64,000 bases of DNA from CAVPMN01 sp963706425 (GCA_963706425.1 CAVPMN010000001.1:1116001-1180000); one strand, 5' to 3'. Shown: positions 1 to 8,051, numbered from the stretch's first letter. Made by a program: numbers and translations. The notes: generated from the letters alone by a model not told the origin.

Positions 1-255
1 GATGACCTCGCCGGTGTTGGGCAGCATCGGCGCGTAGACCACGCAGTCGGCCTCGAGCGCGATCACGGCGTCGGCGTCGTTGGTCGCCACGACGCCGACA
101 GGAGCTAGACCGCACAGCTCGCCCACGTCACGCCCCGCTTTGGCATCGGAGTAGACGTAGGCGCCCACCAGCTCGAGCTCCGGGTGGGCGAGCACGCCGC
201 CGATGGCGGCTCGGCCGACGTTGCCCGTTGCCCACTGGACGACCCGATAGGCCAT
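1..255 (-). CDS. NAD(P)-binding dehydrogenase, N-terminal fragment cut by window edge
   Basis: The first 85 residues are visible; the rest lies outside the window. The protein opens with MAYRVVQWATGNVGR, a Rossmann strand and Gly-rich loop typical of dihydrodipicolinate-reductase-like dehydrogenases of actinobacteria (the DapB/2,4-diaminopentanoate dehydrogenase-like group). GRDVGELCGL and a DADAVIALEADCVVY segment also match that group from memory. Substrate is unknown. It is divergent from the SDR that starts at 325, with 69 bp between the two starts. The start is the ATG whose complement lies at 253-255. Confidence 0.75.
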   Translation of the reverse strand, partial: MAYRVVQWATGNVGRAAIGGVLAHPELELVGAYVYSDAKAGRDVGELCGLAPVGVVATNDADAVIALEADCVVYAPMLPNTGEVI

Positions 256-324
256 GTGCGCTCCCCCTCGTTGCTACCGTGCCTCCGCCGACCGCGAATC
301 CGAGACTGCGAGCGAAGGGGCACC

Positions 325-1116
325 ATGATCCTCGACCTGTTCAAGGTGACCGACAAGGTAGCCATTGTCACCGGCGCCGGACGCGGCGTCGGCGCAGGAA
401 TCGCCAAGGCGCTCGCCGAGGTCGGTGCCGACGTGGTGTGCGCGGCGCGCTCGCTCGATCAGATCGAGGAGACCGCCGCGGCAGTCCGCGACCGTGGTCG
501 GCGGGCGCTGGCTGTCCCCACCGACGTCACCGATCGCAGCCAGCTCGAAGCGCTCGTGGCGGCCACGGTGGCCGAGTTCGGCCGGGTCGACATCGTGGTC
601 AACAACGCCGGTGGATGGCCGCCCCAACCCTTTCTGCGCACCAGCGAGCGGGCGTTCGAGCAGGCGCTGCGCTTCAACGTGACCTCTGCGTTCCTGCTGT
701 CGAGGTTCGCGGTGCCCGCCATGGTCGACACCGCCGACGGTGGCGTCATCGTCAACATCTCGTCGCGTGCCGGCAGCATGGTGCAGTCGGGTTTCACCGC
801 GTATGGCACGGCCAAGGCGGCCTTGTCGTTCATGACCCGCAACATGGCGCCCGAGCTGGCGCCCAAGGTGCGGGTCAACGCGGTCGAGCTCGGCGGCGTG
901 GAGACCGAGGCCCTCGCCTCGGTGCTCACCGACGACTCCATCCGCCGCGAGCTCGAGCAGAACACGCCGATGCGGCGCATCGGACAGGTCGACGACATCG
1001 CCGCGTTCGTCGTGTACCTGGTCTCACCCGCCTCGTCGTGGGTCACCGGCAAGGTGTTCGAGATCGACGGAGGCGTCGAGCACCCGGCGTTCTCCATCCC
1101 GGCCGAGCCCCTCTGA
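325..1116 (+). CDS. Short-chain dehydrogenase/reductase (SDR), 263 aa
   Basis: Classical SDR oxidoreductase: cofactor loop TGAGRGVG at residues 16-23, NNAG near residue 93, catalytic Ser near 146-147, and the YGTAK motif with Tyr160 and Lys164. The C-terminal stretch GKVFEIDGG is the usual SDR substrate-side end. The start is ATG 325, because AGGGG lies a few bases upstream (316-320) and SDRs begin about ten residues before the glycine loop; in-frame codons further upstream would add an unrelated extension. It is divergent from the partial dehydrogenase. Substrate cannot be predicted. Confidence 0.88.
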   Translation: MILDLFKVTDKVAIVTGAGRGVGAGIAKALAEVGADVVCAARSLDQIEETAAAVRDRGRRALAVPTDVTDRSQLEALVAATVAEFGRVDIVVNNAGGWPPQPFLRTSERAFEQALRFNVTSAFLLSRFAVPAMVDTADGGVIVNISSRAGSMVQSGFTAYGTAKAALSFMTRNMAPELAPKVRVNAVELGGVETEALASVLTDDSIRRELEQNTPMRRIGQVDDIAAFVVYLVSPASSWVTGKVFEIDGGVEHPAFSIPAEPL

Positions 1117-1194
1117 CGCCTGCCCGCGGCACCGTCCGGCGGGAGGACGGGGGGCAAGGAATGGCGGCCCTTGGCGCCGGGTAGGGCAGCCCGT

Positions 1195-1371
1195 ATGACC
1201 GTTCCCCAGCCCGTCCCCGAGCCGCTGGTCGATCCCCCCACCGAGCCCACACCCGAGCCGATCGTGCCCGACCCCGATCCTCGGCCCAGCCCCGAGCCGG
1301 TCATCCCCGATCCTGACCCCACCCACACCCCGGTCATTCCCGAGGTGCAGCCGTCGACCTCCCCTCGATGA
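1195..1371 (+). CDS. Possible small proline-rich peptide (58 aa)
   Basis: A short open frame encodes a Pro/Glu/Asp repeat (PEPIVPDPDP, PEPVIPDPDP, PVIPE) without signal peptide or recognised domain. The repetitive PEP/PDPDP pattern is regular, but in high-GC DNA such frames also arise by chance. It sits between the SDR and the large fusion protein and stops just before a long inverted repeat. It could be a real linker-like peptide or low-complexity noise. Confidence 0.3.
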   Translation: MTVPQPVPEPLVDPPTEPTPEPIVPDPDPRPSPEPVIPDPDPTHTPVIPEVQPSTSPR

Positions 1372-1427
1372 CGCGTTCTGGCTGGTCAAACCCGCACCGG
1401 GGTGCGGGTTTGACCAGCCGGAACGCG
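1372..1427. repeat. Long near-perfect inverted repeat (27-bp arms, 2-bp loop)
   Basis: Left arm 1372-1398 and right arm 1401-1427 are reverse complements except at one position (a T where C is expected, which still allows G-U pairing in RNA). Only two bases (GG) lie between them. No T-run follows, so it is not a classical rho-independent terminator, though a transcript could form a very stable hairpin. It lies between a possible small peptide and the gene starting at 1534. Confidence 0.8.
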
Positions 1428-1533
1428 AGAGACGCGGGCCCCGGCCGGGAGAATCTGGCTGAGCGCGCCTATCGTGACGGGACGATCGCGGTCTGCGGCC
1501 TCCCTCGAGGCGGGCGGATGACCAGGGGGGAAC

Positions 1534-3648
1534 GTGACGGGGATCAAGCGGTTCGGCAAGGCGCATCCGGTGCTGACGGGGCTGGGCGCGCTGTTCGTGG
1601 TGCTCTCCGCCACGGCCGCGGGCGCTGCTTGGTACGTCTGGCAGGACCTGCAGGTCGACTACGTCGATGTGCAGTACGTCGTGCCACAGGCGCCCCAGCT
1701 CACTGCTGACGGACCCGACCAGACCCTCTATCGCATCGACGCCTCCCGCTCGACGGTCACCTACGAGGTCGACGAGATCCTCGCCGGCGTCTCCCGCCAG
1801 GCCACCGGCTCCACCAGCGGTGTGGCCGGCGACGTGGTGGTCGACAGCGGCGATCCCTCCGCCACCAGGGTCGGGCAGATCGTGGTGAACGTGCAGCAAC
1901 TCACGTCCGACCAGACACTGCGCGACCAACGCCTCCAGCACGACTTCCTCGAATCGGTCGACTTCCCGCTCGCCACCTTCGACACCGAGCAGATCACCGG
2001 CCTACCCGACCAGATCGTCGAGGGCACCGACTACGACGTCGAGTTGACCGGTGCGCTCAAGGTCAAAGAGACGACCGCCCCGGCAGTGTTCGCCGGCAAA
2101 GCCCGGATCGCCGACGACGAGCTGCGCCTCGACGCCACGGCCGAGCTGAAGCTGTCGACCTTCGACGTCGGGCCCATCAGCCTCATCGGCTTCGTGAAGA
2201 CCGGCGACGACGCCGTGCTCAAACTCTCGATCACCGCGGTCGACGTGTCGAAGCAATCGACCCCGAACGCGGTCGAAGGACCCCGGCGTGAGCAAACCGT
2301 CGCGGCCGGCGGCGGGCCGTCGTTCGCCAGCGCAGTGCAGCCCGTGCTCGAGAACCGCTGCGCCTCGTGCCACAACCCCGGCGAGGTCGGCGCTGACATC
2401 TGGACGCTCGAGACCGCAGGCGACGCCGCCGAGGTCGCCTCCGGCCTCGGCCTGGTCACCTCCTCGGGCTTCATGCCTCCGTGGCCGGCATCGGATGTCG
2501 GAGTGGCGATGAAGCACAGCAACACGCTCACCGACGAGCAGCTGGCCACCATCGTCGACTGGGCCGATGCCGGCGGCCCGCTCGACGTCGACCCCGACAC
2601 GCCCATCAACGCCGCGGCCGACCAGGTCGAGCCCCTGCGCCGCGACCTCGAAGTGCCGATGGCGGTCCCCTACCAGGGGTCGAACGCCCGTCTCAACGAC
2701 TATCGCTGCTTCATCCTCGATCCCGGTCTCACCGACACCGTCTACGTCAACGGTTACGGCTTCGAGGCTGACCAGCCCGAGATCGTGCACCACGCGCTCG
2801 GGTTCCGCGTGCGGGCTGCGGGGCGCCAGTCGCTCGAAGAGCTCGACGCCAAGGACGCCGCTCCCGGCTGGGAGTGCTACACGGGCACCGGCGCCAGCTC
2901 GGAGACACCGGGCGGCAACGATGCGGTGTCGACCCAGTTCATGGCATGGGCACCAGGCCAGTCGCCCTCGCGACACCCCGAGGGCACGGGCATGCGCATG
3001 GACAAGGGCGACGTCCTCGTCGTGCAGATCCACTACCACTACGCGCACAGCAACCCGCCCGACCAGTCGCGCATGGTGATCGATCTGGCGGATCAGACGA
3101 AGGGCGACATCGAGGAGATCGACTACGCGGTCTACCTGGCCCCCGCCGAGATCCCGTGCTCGACCGCCGAGAAGGGACCGCTGTGCGATCGCAACGCGGT
3201 GCTCGAGCAGCTCAACAGCCGCTACGGGGTGGTGGCGAGCGCCATCGCCAACACCCTGCATCGGGTGTGTGGGACGAAGCCCGAGGACTTCGCCGGGATG
3301 ACCTCCGGGGTCGCCGACGCCTCGTGTGACCATCGCATCTTCAAAGACGCCGAGGTGCTGGCGATCTTCGGGCACATGCACGAGATCGGTACGACCTACC
3401 GCATGACCCTCAACCCGGGCACCCCCGACGAGAAGGTCCTGCTCGACATCCCCAAATGGGACTTCGGCTGGCAGTTCAACTACGAGCCCGCCGAGCGTCT
3501 CTTCGTGAAGGCGGGCGACACCATCCGGGTGGAGTGCAGCTGGGACCGCTCGCTCATGCCCAACCCGGAGCCCCGCTACGTCACGTGGGCGGAAGGCACC
3601 GAGGACGAGATGTGCTACTCCGCGGTCACCTCGCGCCCCAAGCGCTGA
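1534..3648 (+). CDS. Membrane-anchored YceI / cytochrome c / PHM-type copper monooxygenase fusion, 704 aa
   Basis: One N-terminal membrane anchor (about residues 13-35) is followed by a YceI-like beta-barrel domain (about 62-240), a single-heme cytochrome c segment with CASCH at 276-280 and a MPPWP methionine-ligand-like motif at 314-318, and a domain resembling copper type II ascorbate-dependent monooxygenases. The latter has candidate copper ligands HH at 409-410, HYHY near 500 and HMHEIG near 614. The likely site of action is the outer face of the membrane. GTG 1534 is chosen because an AGGGGGG tract ends four bases upstream. YceI proteins bind isoprenoid-like lipids; the cytochrome could feed electrons to the copper sites, but that is inference. 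The frame is intact. The domain order is unusual. Confidence 0.8.
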   Translation: MTGIKRFGKAHPVLTGLGALFVVLSATAAGAAWYVWQDLQVDYVDVQYVVPQAPQLTADGPDQTLYRIDASRSTVTYEVDEILAGVSRQATGSTSGVAGDVVVDSGDPSATRVGQIVVNVQQLTSDQTLRDQRLQHDFLESVDFPLATFDTEQITGLPDQIVEGTDYDVELTGALKVKETTAPAVFAGKARIADDELRLDATAELKLSTFDVGPISLIGFVKTGDDAVLKLSITAVDVSKQSTPNAVEGPRREQTVAAGGGPSFASAVQPVLENRCASCHNPGEVGADIWTLETAGDAAEVASGLGLVTSSGFMPPWPASDVGVAMKHSNTLTDEQLATIVDWADAGGPLDVDPDTPINAAADQVEPLRRDLEVPMAVPYQGSNARLNDYRCFILDPGLTDTVYVNGYGFEADQPEIVHHALGFRVRAAGRQSLEELDAKDAAPGWECYTGTGASSETPGGNDAVSTQFMAWAPGQSPSRHPEGTGMRMDKGDVLVVQIHYHYAHSNPPDQSRMVIDLADQTKGDIEEIDYAVYLAPAEIPCSTAEKGPLCDRNAVLEQLNSRYGVVASAIANTLHRVCGTKPEDFAGMTSGVADASCDHRIFKDAEVLAIFGHMHEIGTTYRMTLNPGTPDEKVLLDIPKWDFGWQFNYEPAERLFVKAGDTIRVECSWDRSLMPNPEPRYVTWAEGTEDEMCYSAVTSRPKR

Positions 3649-3683
3649 GGCGCGCCGCCCTCGTCGGCCCGCGCGCTGAGGCC

Positions 3684-4145
3684 GTGGAGCTCAACCTGTT
3701 CGACGAGGTCGCGGAGGCGTTGCGCAGCCTCGCCCCGCCGGAGCTGGACGGCCTGCAGCACCGCGCCCGGCCCTATGGCATCAAAGTCTGGGTCGGTGCT
3801 CCCACACCGCCGCGCGAGCACTACGAGGCCCAGGTCATCAACGCGCGGCACGTCGAGGACGCGTCGGCGCTCGCGGTCGAGGTCGGCTTCCATGCCGAGC
3901 ACCCGAAGGTGGCCGACAACGACGCCGTGCTCGAACGGATGCTCCGCGGTGAACGGACGTGGCGCCGCACCCTCGGCAAGGAAGCCACCGCGGGCTCGTT
4001 CCTCGGTCGGCCGGACGACTGGCGACGGGTGTCGGAGACCTGGCCCGATCCGGACCTCGGCGATCCGGACCTCGGGTTCGAGTTGGCCACCAGGCTGCTC
4101 GACTACATGGTGGCGCTCGAACCTTGGCGCTCTGGCAAAGGCTGA
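3684..4145 (+). CDS. Conserved-looking protein of unknown function, 153 aa
   Basis: A complete frame starting at GTG 3684, 36 bp after the fusion protein. It is soluble and acidic, with no membrane segment and no motif I recognise. It includes EHYEAQVINARHVEDA and ALAVEVGFHAEHP, which could be a small nuclease-like or DUF fold, but I cannot assign one. Tandem orientation suggests cotranscription with the upstream gene. Confidence 0.6.
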   Translation: MELNLFDEVAEALRSLAPPELDGLQHRARPYGIKVWVGAPTPPREHYEAQVINARHVEDASALAVEVGFHAEHPKVADNDAVLERMLRGERTWRRTLGKEATAGSFLGRPDDWRRVSETWPDPDLGDPDLGFELATRLLDYMVALEPWRSGKG

Positions 4146-4248
4146 TCGGATCTCCGCCAGACCCAGCCGGGCGGCCAGCGTCGACGGCGAAGGATCCCGG
4201 TGACGGCCCGACAGAGGGGTTGCCACGTGCTGCAAACGGCGCTATAAG

Positions 4249-4274
4249 AAACCTGTAGCTGTACTTGTAGGTTT
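4249..4274 (+). promoter_or_regulatory. Possible operator upstream of hsp20
   Basis: An AT-richer patch about 76-101 bp upstream of hsp20 carries inverted hexamers AAACCT (4249-4254) and AGGTTT (4269-4274). Between them are three tandem hexamers of pattern TGTANN (TGTAGC, TGTACT, TGTAGG). Placement fits a binding site for the co-encoded MerR/HspR-like regulator. It does not match the known HAIR consensus (CTTGAGT-N7-ACTCAAG), so the assignment is weak. Confidence 0.3.
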
Positions 4275-4349
4275 GGTCTCGGCGCTCCAGGCCCGGGGCC
4301 CAGCTGAGCGAGAGCAGCCACCGCACACCTCGAGAAGGGAGTTCCGCCA

Positions 4350-4778
4350 ATGTTGATGCGCACCGATCCGTTCCGGGACTTCGACCGGCTGTTCCAACAG
4401 GTCACCGGGACGCCTGCGCGGCCGACGGCCATGCCGATGGATGCGTACCGCAACGACGATACGTTCCTCGTCATGTTCGATCTGCCCGGCGTGGGCGCCG
4501 ATTCGATCGAGCTCACCGTCGAGAAGAACGTGCTGACCGTGCACGCCGAGCGTGCCCGACCCGTCGGCACCGACGACATCGAGATGATCGCAGCCGAGCG
4601 GCCCTATGGCACCTTCAGCCGCCAGCTCTTCCTCGGCGACACGCTCGATGCCGACAACATCGAAGCCGAGTACGAAGCCGGCGTACTCACCCTCAAGATT
4701 CCCGTCGCCGAGAAGGCCAAGCCCCGCAAGGTCGAGATCAAGAGCTCCGACAACGCGCGGGTCGCGATCAACGCGTGA
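4350..4778 (+). CDS. Hsp20 / alpha-crystallin family small heat-shock protein, 142 aa
   Basis: ATP-independent chaperone that holds unfolding proteins. It begins MLMRTDPFRDFDRLFQQ, the usual N-terminal arm, followed by an alpha-crystallin domain from about residue 30 (DAYRNDDTFLVMFDLPGV) to about 130, with the conserved AEYEAGVLTLKIPV near the C-terminus. A gagaaggga ribosome site precedes ATG 4350. Its stop overlaps the start of the MerR-type gene (GTGA at 4775-4778), so the pair is probably translationally coupled. Confidence 0.92.
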   Translation: MLMRTDPFRDFDRLFQQVTGTPARPTAMPMDAYRNDDTFLVMFDLPGVGADSIELTVEKNVLTVHAERARPVGTDDIEMIAAERPYGTFSRQLFLGDTLDADNIEAEYEAGVLTLKIPVAEKAKPRKVEIKSSDNARVAINA

Positions 4779-5125
4779 CCGACCCGGATCCTGTGTCGAT
4801 CGACCGACGACCCATGAGGTCACCCTTGCCGATCGACGACCACCACACCGCCGTCTACACCGTCGGTCAGGTGGCCGAGATGCTAGGGGTCCAGCCGGCG
4901 TTCCTCCGTCGCCTCGACACCGAGGAGGTGGTGCAGCCCGCCCGTTCACCGGGCGGGCAGCGCCGCTACTCCCGGGTCGACATCGGCCAGGTCGAGCGGG
5001 TCACCGAGCTCACCGCAGAGGGCCTGACCCTCGCCGGCATCCGTCGCCTGCTCGTCCTCGAGGCCGAGGTGGCGATGCTCCGACGCCAGCTCGCCGCCGA
5101 GAAGGCCAAGCGCCGCCGCGACTGA
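4775..5125 (+). CDS. MerR-family regulator, HspR-like, 116 aa
   Basis: DNA-binding regulator. The winged helix at about residues 28-78 reads YTVGQVAEMLGVQPAFLRRLD then GGQRRYSRVDI, as in MerR/HspR proteins. The C-terminus is a short charged coiled coil (EAEVAMLRRQLAAEKAK). It begins at a GTG overlapping the hsp20 stop. In actinobacteria HspR represses chaperone genes, so autoregulation of this hsp20 operon is likely. No effector-binding domain is present. Confidence 0.85.
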   Translation: MTDPDPVSIDRRPMRSPLPIDDHHTAVYTVGQVAEMLGVQPAFLRRLDTEEVVQPARSPGGQRRYSRVDIGQVERVTELTAEGLTLAGIRRLLVLEAEVAMLRRQLAAEKAKRRRD

Positions 5126-5168
5126 CCCGGCGCCGGCAGCGGCGAATCGGCTACCTCCCCTGTCATCC

Positions 5169-5314
5169 CTCAGACCCAGCCGCGCCCAGATGTCCCGGTC
5201 GACCGTGGTGATCCCAGCCCGTCGGAGTTGGCGACGCAACGACGCACAGAACACACGTCCCCTGCGCCAATTCACCACGATGGCCGGGGCATCGATCGGG
5301 AGCGGTTCAGCCAT
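5169..5314 (-). pseudogene. Truncated glutaredoxin-like gene
   Basis: Starting at the ATG complement 5312-5314, the frame reads MAEPLPIDAPAIVVNW then RVFCASLRRQLRRAGITTVDRDIW. This resembles mycoredoxin/glutaredoxin-family proteins through the first 45 residues, but the usual CxxC is reduced to one Cys (GRVFC). After DRDIW the homology stops; the remaining frame runs on into unrelated reading. The start overlaps the nrtS stop, suggesting a former nrtS-grx operon. The break coincides with the 16-mer CTCAGACCCAGCCGCG that recurs at the truncated ccdA gene. Confidence 0.5.
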
Positions 5315-5669
5315 GACCGGGCTCGACGCGGAAGGCGGCCAGATAGCCGATGCTGGCCACCACATAGGGAATGAGGAAGTTGAACACGACACGCACCGCC
5401 GTCATCGCGGTCGCTTCACCCCGAGCGACGATCTCACCCTGGTTCACCAGGGTCAGCAACGTGCCGACGACGACAGCCACCCGGGCAGCGGTGGCGAAGG
5501 TGGCCCCCCGGGCGATGAGAACAGCGGCGTCCCGGCGCCGGGACCAGCTGAGGTCGGATCTTCCGCCGAGTGGGTTGGGTCCCATGACCGGAGGGAACCC
5601 CCCGGCGCCCGCCGGCCTTCCCACGGGAATGTCGAAGCTCGGCGGCGGGTTTCGGGCCACGTCCAGCAA
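5307..5669 (-). CDS. nrtS: NrtS-type nitrate/nitrite transport protein, 120 aa
   Basis: Small membrane protein. Two hydrophobic segments (about residues 53-75 and 90-112) flank TLLTLVNQGEIVARGE, the signature loop of the NrtS family implicated in nitrate/nitrite uptake. The N-terminal 45 residues are polar and weakly conserved, so an internal start is possible. It is divergent from the thioesterase at 5690 (20 bp apart) and overlaps the glutaredoxin remnant downstream. A nitrite link with nirK 10 kb away is suggestive only. Confidence 0.75.
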   Translation of the reverse strand: MLDVARNPPPSFDIPVGRPAGAGGFPPVMGPNPLGGRSDLSWSRRRDAAVLIARGATFATAARVAVVVGTLLTLVNQGEIVARGEATAMTAVRVVFNFLIPYVVASIGYLAAFRVEPGHG

Positions 5670-5689
5670 ATCGATGCCGGGAGGACGCG

Positions 5690-6187
5690 TTGCACGCCTT
5701 GACGAACGATCGGTGGGGGTTCGAGTCGAACTGCTTCGTCTGCGAGCCTCGCAACGACGCAGGTCTGCGGATCCCGTTCTTCCATGACGAGGAGTCGGAC
5801 ACGGTCACCGCCACCTTCAGCCTCGACGACCGGTTCTCCGGCGCGCCGAGCTACGTGCACGGCGGCGTGCTGCTGGCCGTGCTCGACGAGGCGATGGCCT
5901 GGGCCACGATCGCCGTGGCCCACCGATGGGCGGTCACCGGTGAGACCACGACCCGCTTCGAGAACCCGGCGCGGGTCGGCCGCACCTACCAGGTGACGGC
6001 CCGCCTCGCCGCTGCGACAACCGACCGGGCATCGACGATCGCCACCACCGCCGAGATCACCGACGAGGAGGGTCTGCGCTGTGCGACCAGCACGGCCACC
6101 TTCGTCGTGTTGGGCGAGGCCCAGGTCGCAGATGCGGTGGGAGTCGACGTCGGCGAGGTCCAGGAGGGTCTCGTGCGGCCAGCATGA
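5690..6187 (+). CDS. PaaI-family hotdog thioesterase, 165 aa
   Basis: Predicted acyl-CoA thioesterase. The hotdog core is visible: CFVCEPRNDAGLRIPF near the N-terminus, then YVHGGVLLAVLDEAMAWA, the active-site HGG and helix, then TTRFENPARVGRTYQVTARL. TTG 5690 is taken as start because GGAGG (5680-5684) sits at proper distance and no ATG precedes the conserved core. The stop overlaps plsY (ATGA at 6184-6187). Confidence 0.82.
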   Translation: MHALTNDRWGFESNCFVCEPRNDAGLRIPFFHDEESDTVTATFSLDDRFSGAPSYVHGGVLLAVLDEAMAWATIAVAHRWAVTGETTTRFENPARVGRTYQVTARLAAATTDRASTIATTAEITDEEGLRCATSTATFVVLGEAQVADAVGVDVGEVQEGLVRPA

Positions 6188-6800
6188 CCAGCCCGAACCG
6201 CGCCGCCCGCGTCGCCGCCGCTGCGGCCGTGGGCTATCTGGCGGGGACCTTCCCGTCGGCCGATCTGGCCACTCGAGCCGCCGCACGCGGCGCCGACCTC
6301 CGGGCGCAGGGCAGCGGCAATCCGGGCGCCCTCAACGCGGCCGCAGTGCTCGGCCGACGTTGGGGGCTGGCAGTACTGGGAGCCGACATGGCCAAAGGAG
6401 CGCTGGCCGGCGTGGCCGGTCGGGCCATCGGCGGCGATGCGGGCGCCTATGCGGCGGCGACGAGCCGCCGATCGCCGGGCACATCGCCCCCCTGTGGACG
6501 GGATTCCGGGGAGGCAAGGGTGTGGCCACGTCGGCCGGAGCGTGCCTCGCGGTCTTCCCCGCGTACTTCCCGATCGACGCCGCTGGTCGCCGCGACCAGT
6601 GCCGTCGCGTCACAGCGAGCGGAGACCTCGATCCAGGTGTCGTGTGCGGTGTGGACCGCAGCTGCGCTCGTGTGGTGGCGTCGAGGGCTGCCGAACGCGT
6701 GGGGACCGAAGCCCGGACCGGGCCTGCCGGCGTTCGCAGCCGTCTCGTCGACGATGATCCTCTCGAAGTTCCGCGCTCGCCCGGAGGCGGTCGGTCGTGA
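6184..6800 (+). pseudogene. plsY: PlsY-like glycerol-3-phosphate acyltransferase, frameshifted
   Basis: Membrane acyltransferase of phospholipid synthesis (acyl-phosphate donor). Frame A from 6184 gives YLAGTFPSADL and GSGNPGALNAAAVLG, the PlsY glycine motif. Homology then moves to a second frame at about 6466 (HIAPLWTGFRGGKGVATSAG, PlsY motif 2), returns to the first near 6575 (VSCAVWTAAALVWWRRG, a membrane segment) and appears to end at the stop 6798-6800 overlapping degV. At least two indels are needed. Sequencing error is more likely than a real pseudogene because conserved motifs survive in order. Confidence 0.7.
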
Positions 6801-7266
6801 TCGCCGTCGTCACCGACTCTGCGTCGATGCTGCCGCCCGATCTGGGCCCGATCGCCACGACGTGCGCATGCGCACCGATGACCGTGATGGTCGACGGCGT
6901 CCCCTATCGGGAAGGCGTCGAGCTCGACACTTCGCGAGTTCTATCGGCGGCTGGGTGCCGGTGCGAGCGTGACGACCTCGACACCGTCGCCCGGGGAGCG
7001 TGCTCGCTGCGCTACGAGGATGCGTTTGGTGCAGGGGCTACCGGCATCGTGTCGGTGCACACGGGGTCGGCCTACTCGGCCACGCTCGACGCAGCCACGG
7101 ATCGCGCCGGCGAGGTCGACCCGTCACTGTCGAGCTGGTCGACACGGCCACCGTGTCGTTTCCCGTCGCGCTGTGCGTCGCGGCAGCGTGCGACGCGGTG
7201 AGCGGCCGGGGCCGACTCAGACCCAGCCGCGAGGGTGTCGATCCGTCGGCGGAGGGTCGGGGTTGA
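6797..7266 (+). pseudogene. DegV-family fatty-acid-binding protein, frameshifted and truncated
   Basis: It begins with GTG at 6797 overlapping the plsY stop. The N-terminus reads IAVVTDSASMLPPDL, the DegV opening, then GVPYREGVEL. After a shift, GATGIVSVHTGSAYSATLDAA follows, and in a third frame TVELVDTATVSFPVALCVAAA. DegV proteins bind fatty acids for the FakA kinase and are about 280 aa long; only about the first half is present. Similarity ends near 7205, about 60 bp before the truncated end of ccdA on the other strand. Confidence 0.65.
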
Positions 7267-7515
7267 CCACGGCAGGTAACGCTCGATTGATACCGCCAGC
7301 GGGCTGATCACTGCACCGAACAGGCCGAACACCACGACGAAACCAGCCGTAGCGCGCGCAGACACAGCGAAGGCCCGGGCCACCGAGCTGGCGCCAGGTT
7401 GGTGGTCCTCGCCCATGAAGGCAGCCAGATAGGCCGGCAGCAGGGCGAAGCCGCAGGGGTTGACCGTGGCCGCCATACCCGCCGCCACGGCCAGCGCGAA
7501 CGGCCCTTCCAACAT
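7262..7515 (-). pseudogene. CcdA-type cytochrome c biogenesis membrane protein, truncated
   Basis: CcdA passes reducing power across the membrane to periplasmic thioredoxin-like proteins. The N-terminal 85 residues are clear: FALAVAAGMAATVNPCGFAL with the conserved NPCG of TM1, LLPAYLAAFMG, and a second helix ending ISPLAVSIERYLPW. Family members continue through four more helices with a second Cys, but here homology stops after LPW near 7262 and the frame reads into degV antisense. It starts 3 bp past the tlpA-type stop, so the two form an operon. Confidence 0.7.
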
Positions 7516-7517
7516 GG

Positions 7518-8051
7518 TCAGGCCTCGGCGAGGGCGTTCATCTGCTCGACCAGGGCCTTCTCGCCGAGCGCCCCGACGAAGACCTCGACGTCGCCGTTCG
7601 CATCGAGGAACGCGAACGCCGGTTGAGCGAACACGCCGTAGGACGACCAGATCGCACCGTCGTCGTCGACGATGTGGGTGAGACCACCGGTGTCGGTGTC
7701 TTCGACGAACTCCTCCATCTCCGGCACCTCACCGCGTCCGGCGACACCGATGACTTGGACCTTGCCCTCGAGCGCGGCAGCCGCGGCGACGACGTCGTCG
7801 GCCTCACCCCGGCACACCGTGCACCACGGAGCCCAGAACCACAGCACCGTGTCCTGACCGTCGAGCGAGGCCAACGAGAGCTCGCCGCCGCCGAGCTGGT
7901 CGACGGTGACCGATCCGGGCGGTCCGGAAGCCGTCGGTTCGCCAGCCGAGTTGCCGCCGGAGTTGGTCGTGGACCCACCCCCACCACAAGCGACGAGGAC
8001 GAATGACAGGGCGAGGACGAGCGCGGGCACGCGCAACCGGTTGGAATGCAT
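7518..8051 (-). CDS. TlpA/redoxin-family thioredoxin-like lipoprotein, 177 aa
   Basis: Extracytoplasmic thiol-disulfide protein. The N-terminus has a lipoprotein signal (ALVLALSFVLVACGGGG, lipobox LVAC) and a Ser/Gly-rich linker. The redoxin fold follows, with FWAPWCTVCRGEADD carrying the CTVC active site near residue 73, a GVAGRGEVPEMEEFV middle part and QPAFAFLDANGDVEV with the cis-Pro. Start ATG 8051 is the nearest to the signal; ATG 8066 is an alternative. The adjacent ccdA remnant is the expected electron donor. Confidence 0.85.
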   Translation of the reverse strand: MHSNRLRVPALVLALSFVLVACGGGGSTTNSGGNSAGEPTASGPPGSVTVDQLGGGELSLASLDGQDTVLWFWAPWCTVCRGEADDVVAAAAALEGKVQVIGVAGRGEVPEMEEFVEDTDTGGLTHIVDDDGAIWSSYGVFAQPAFAFLDANGDVEVFVGALGEKALVEQMNALAEA

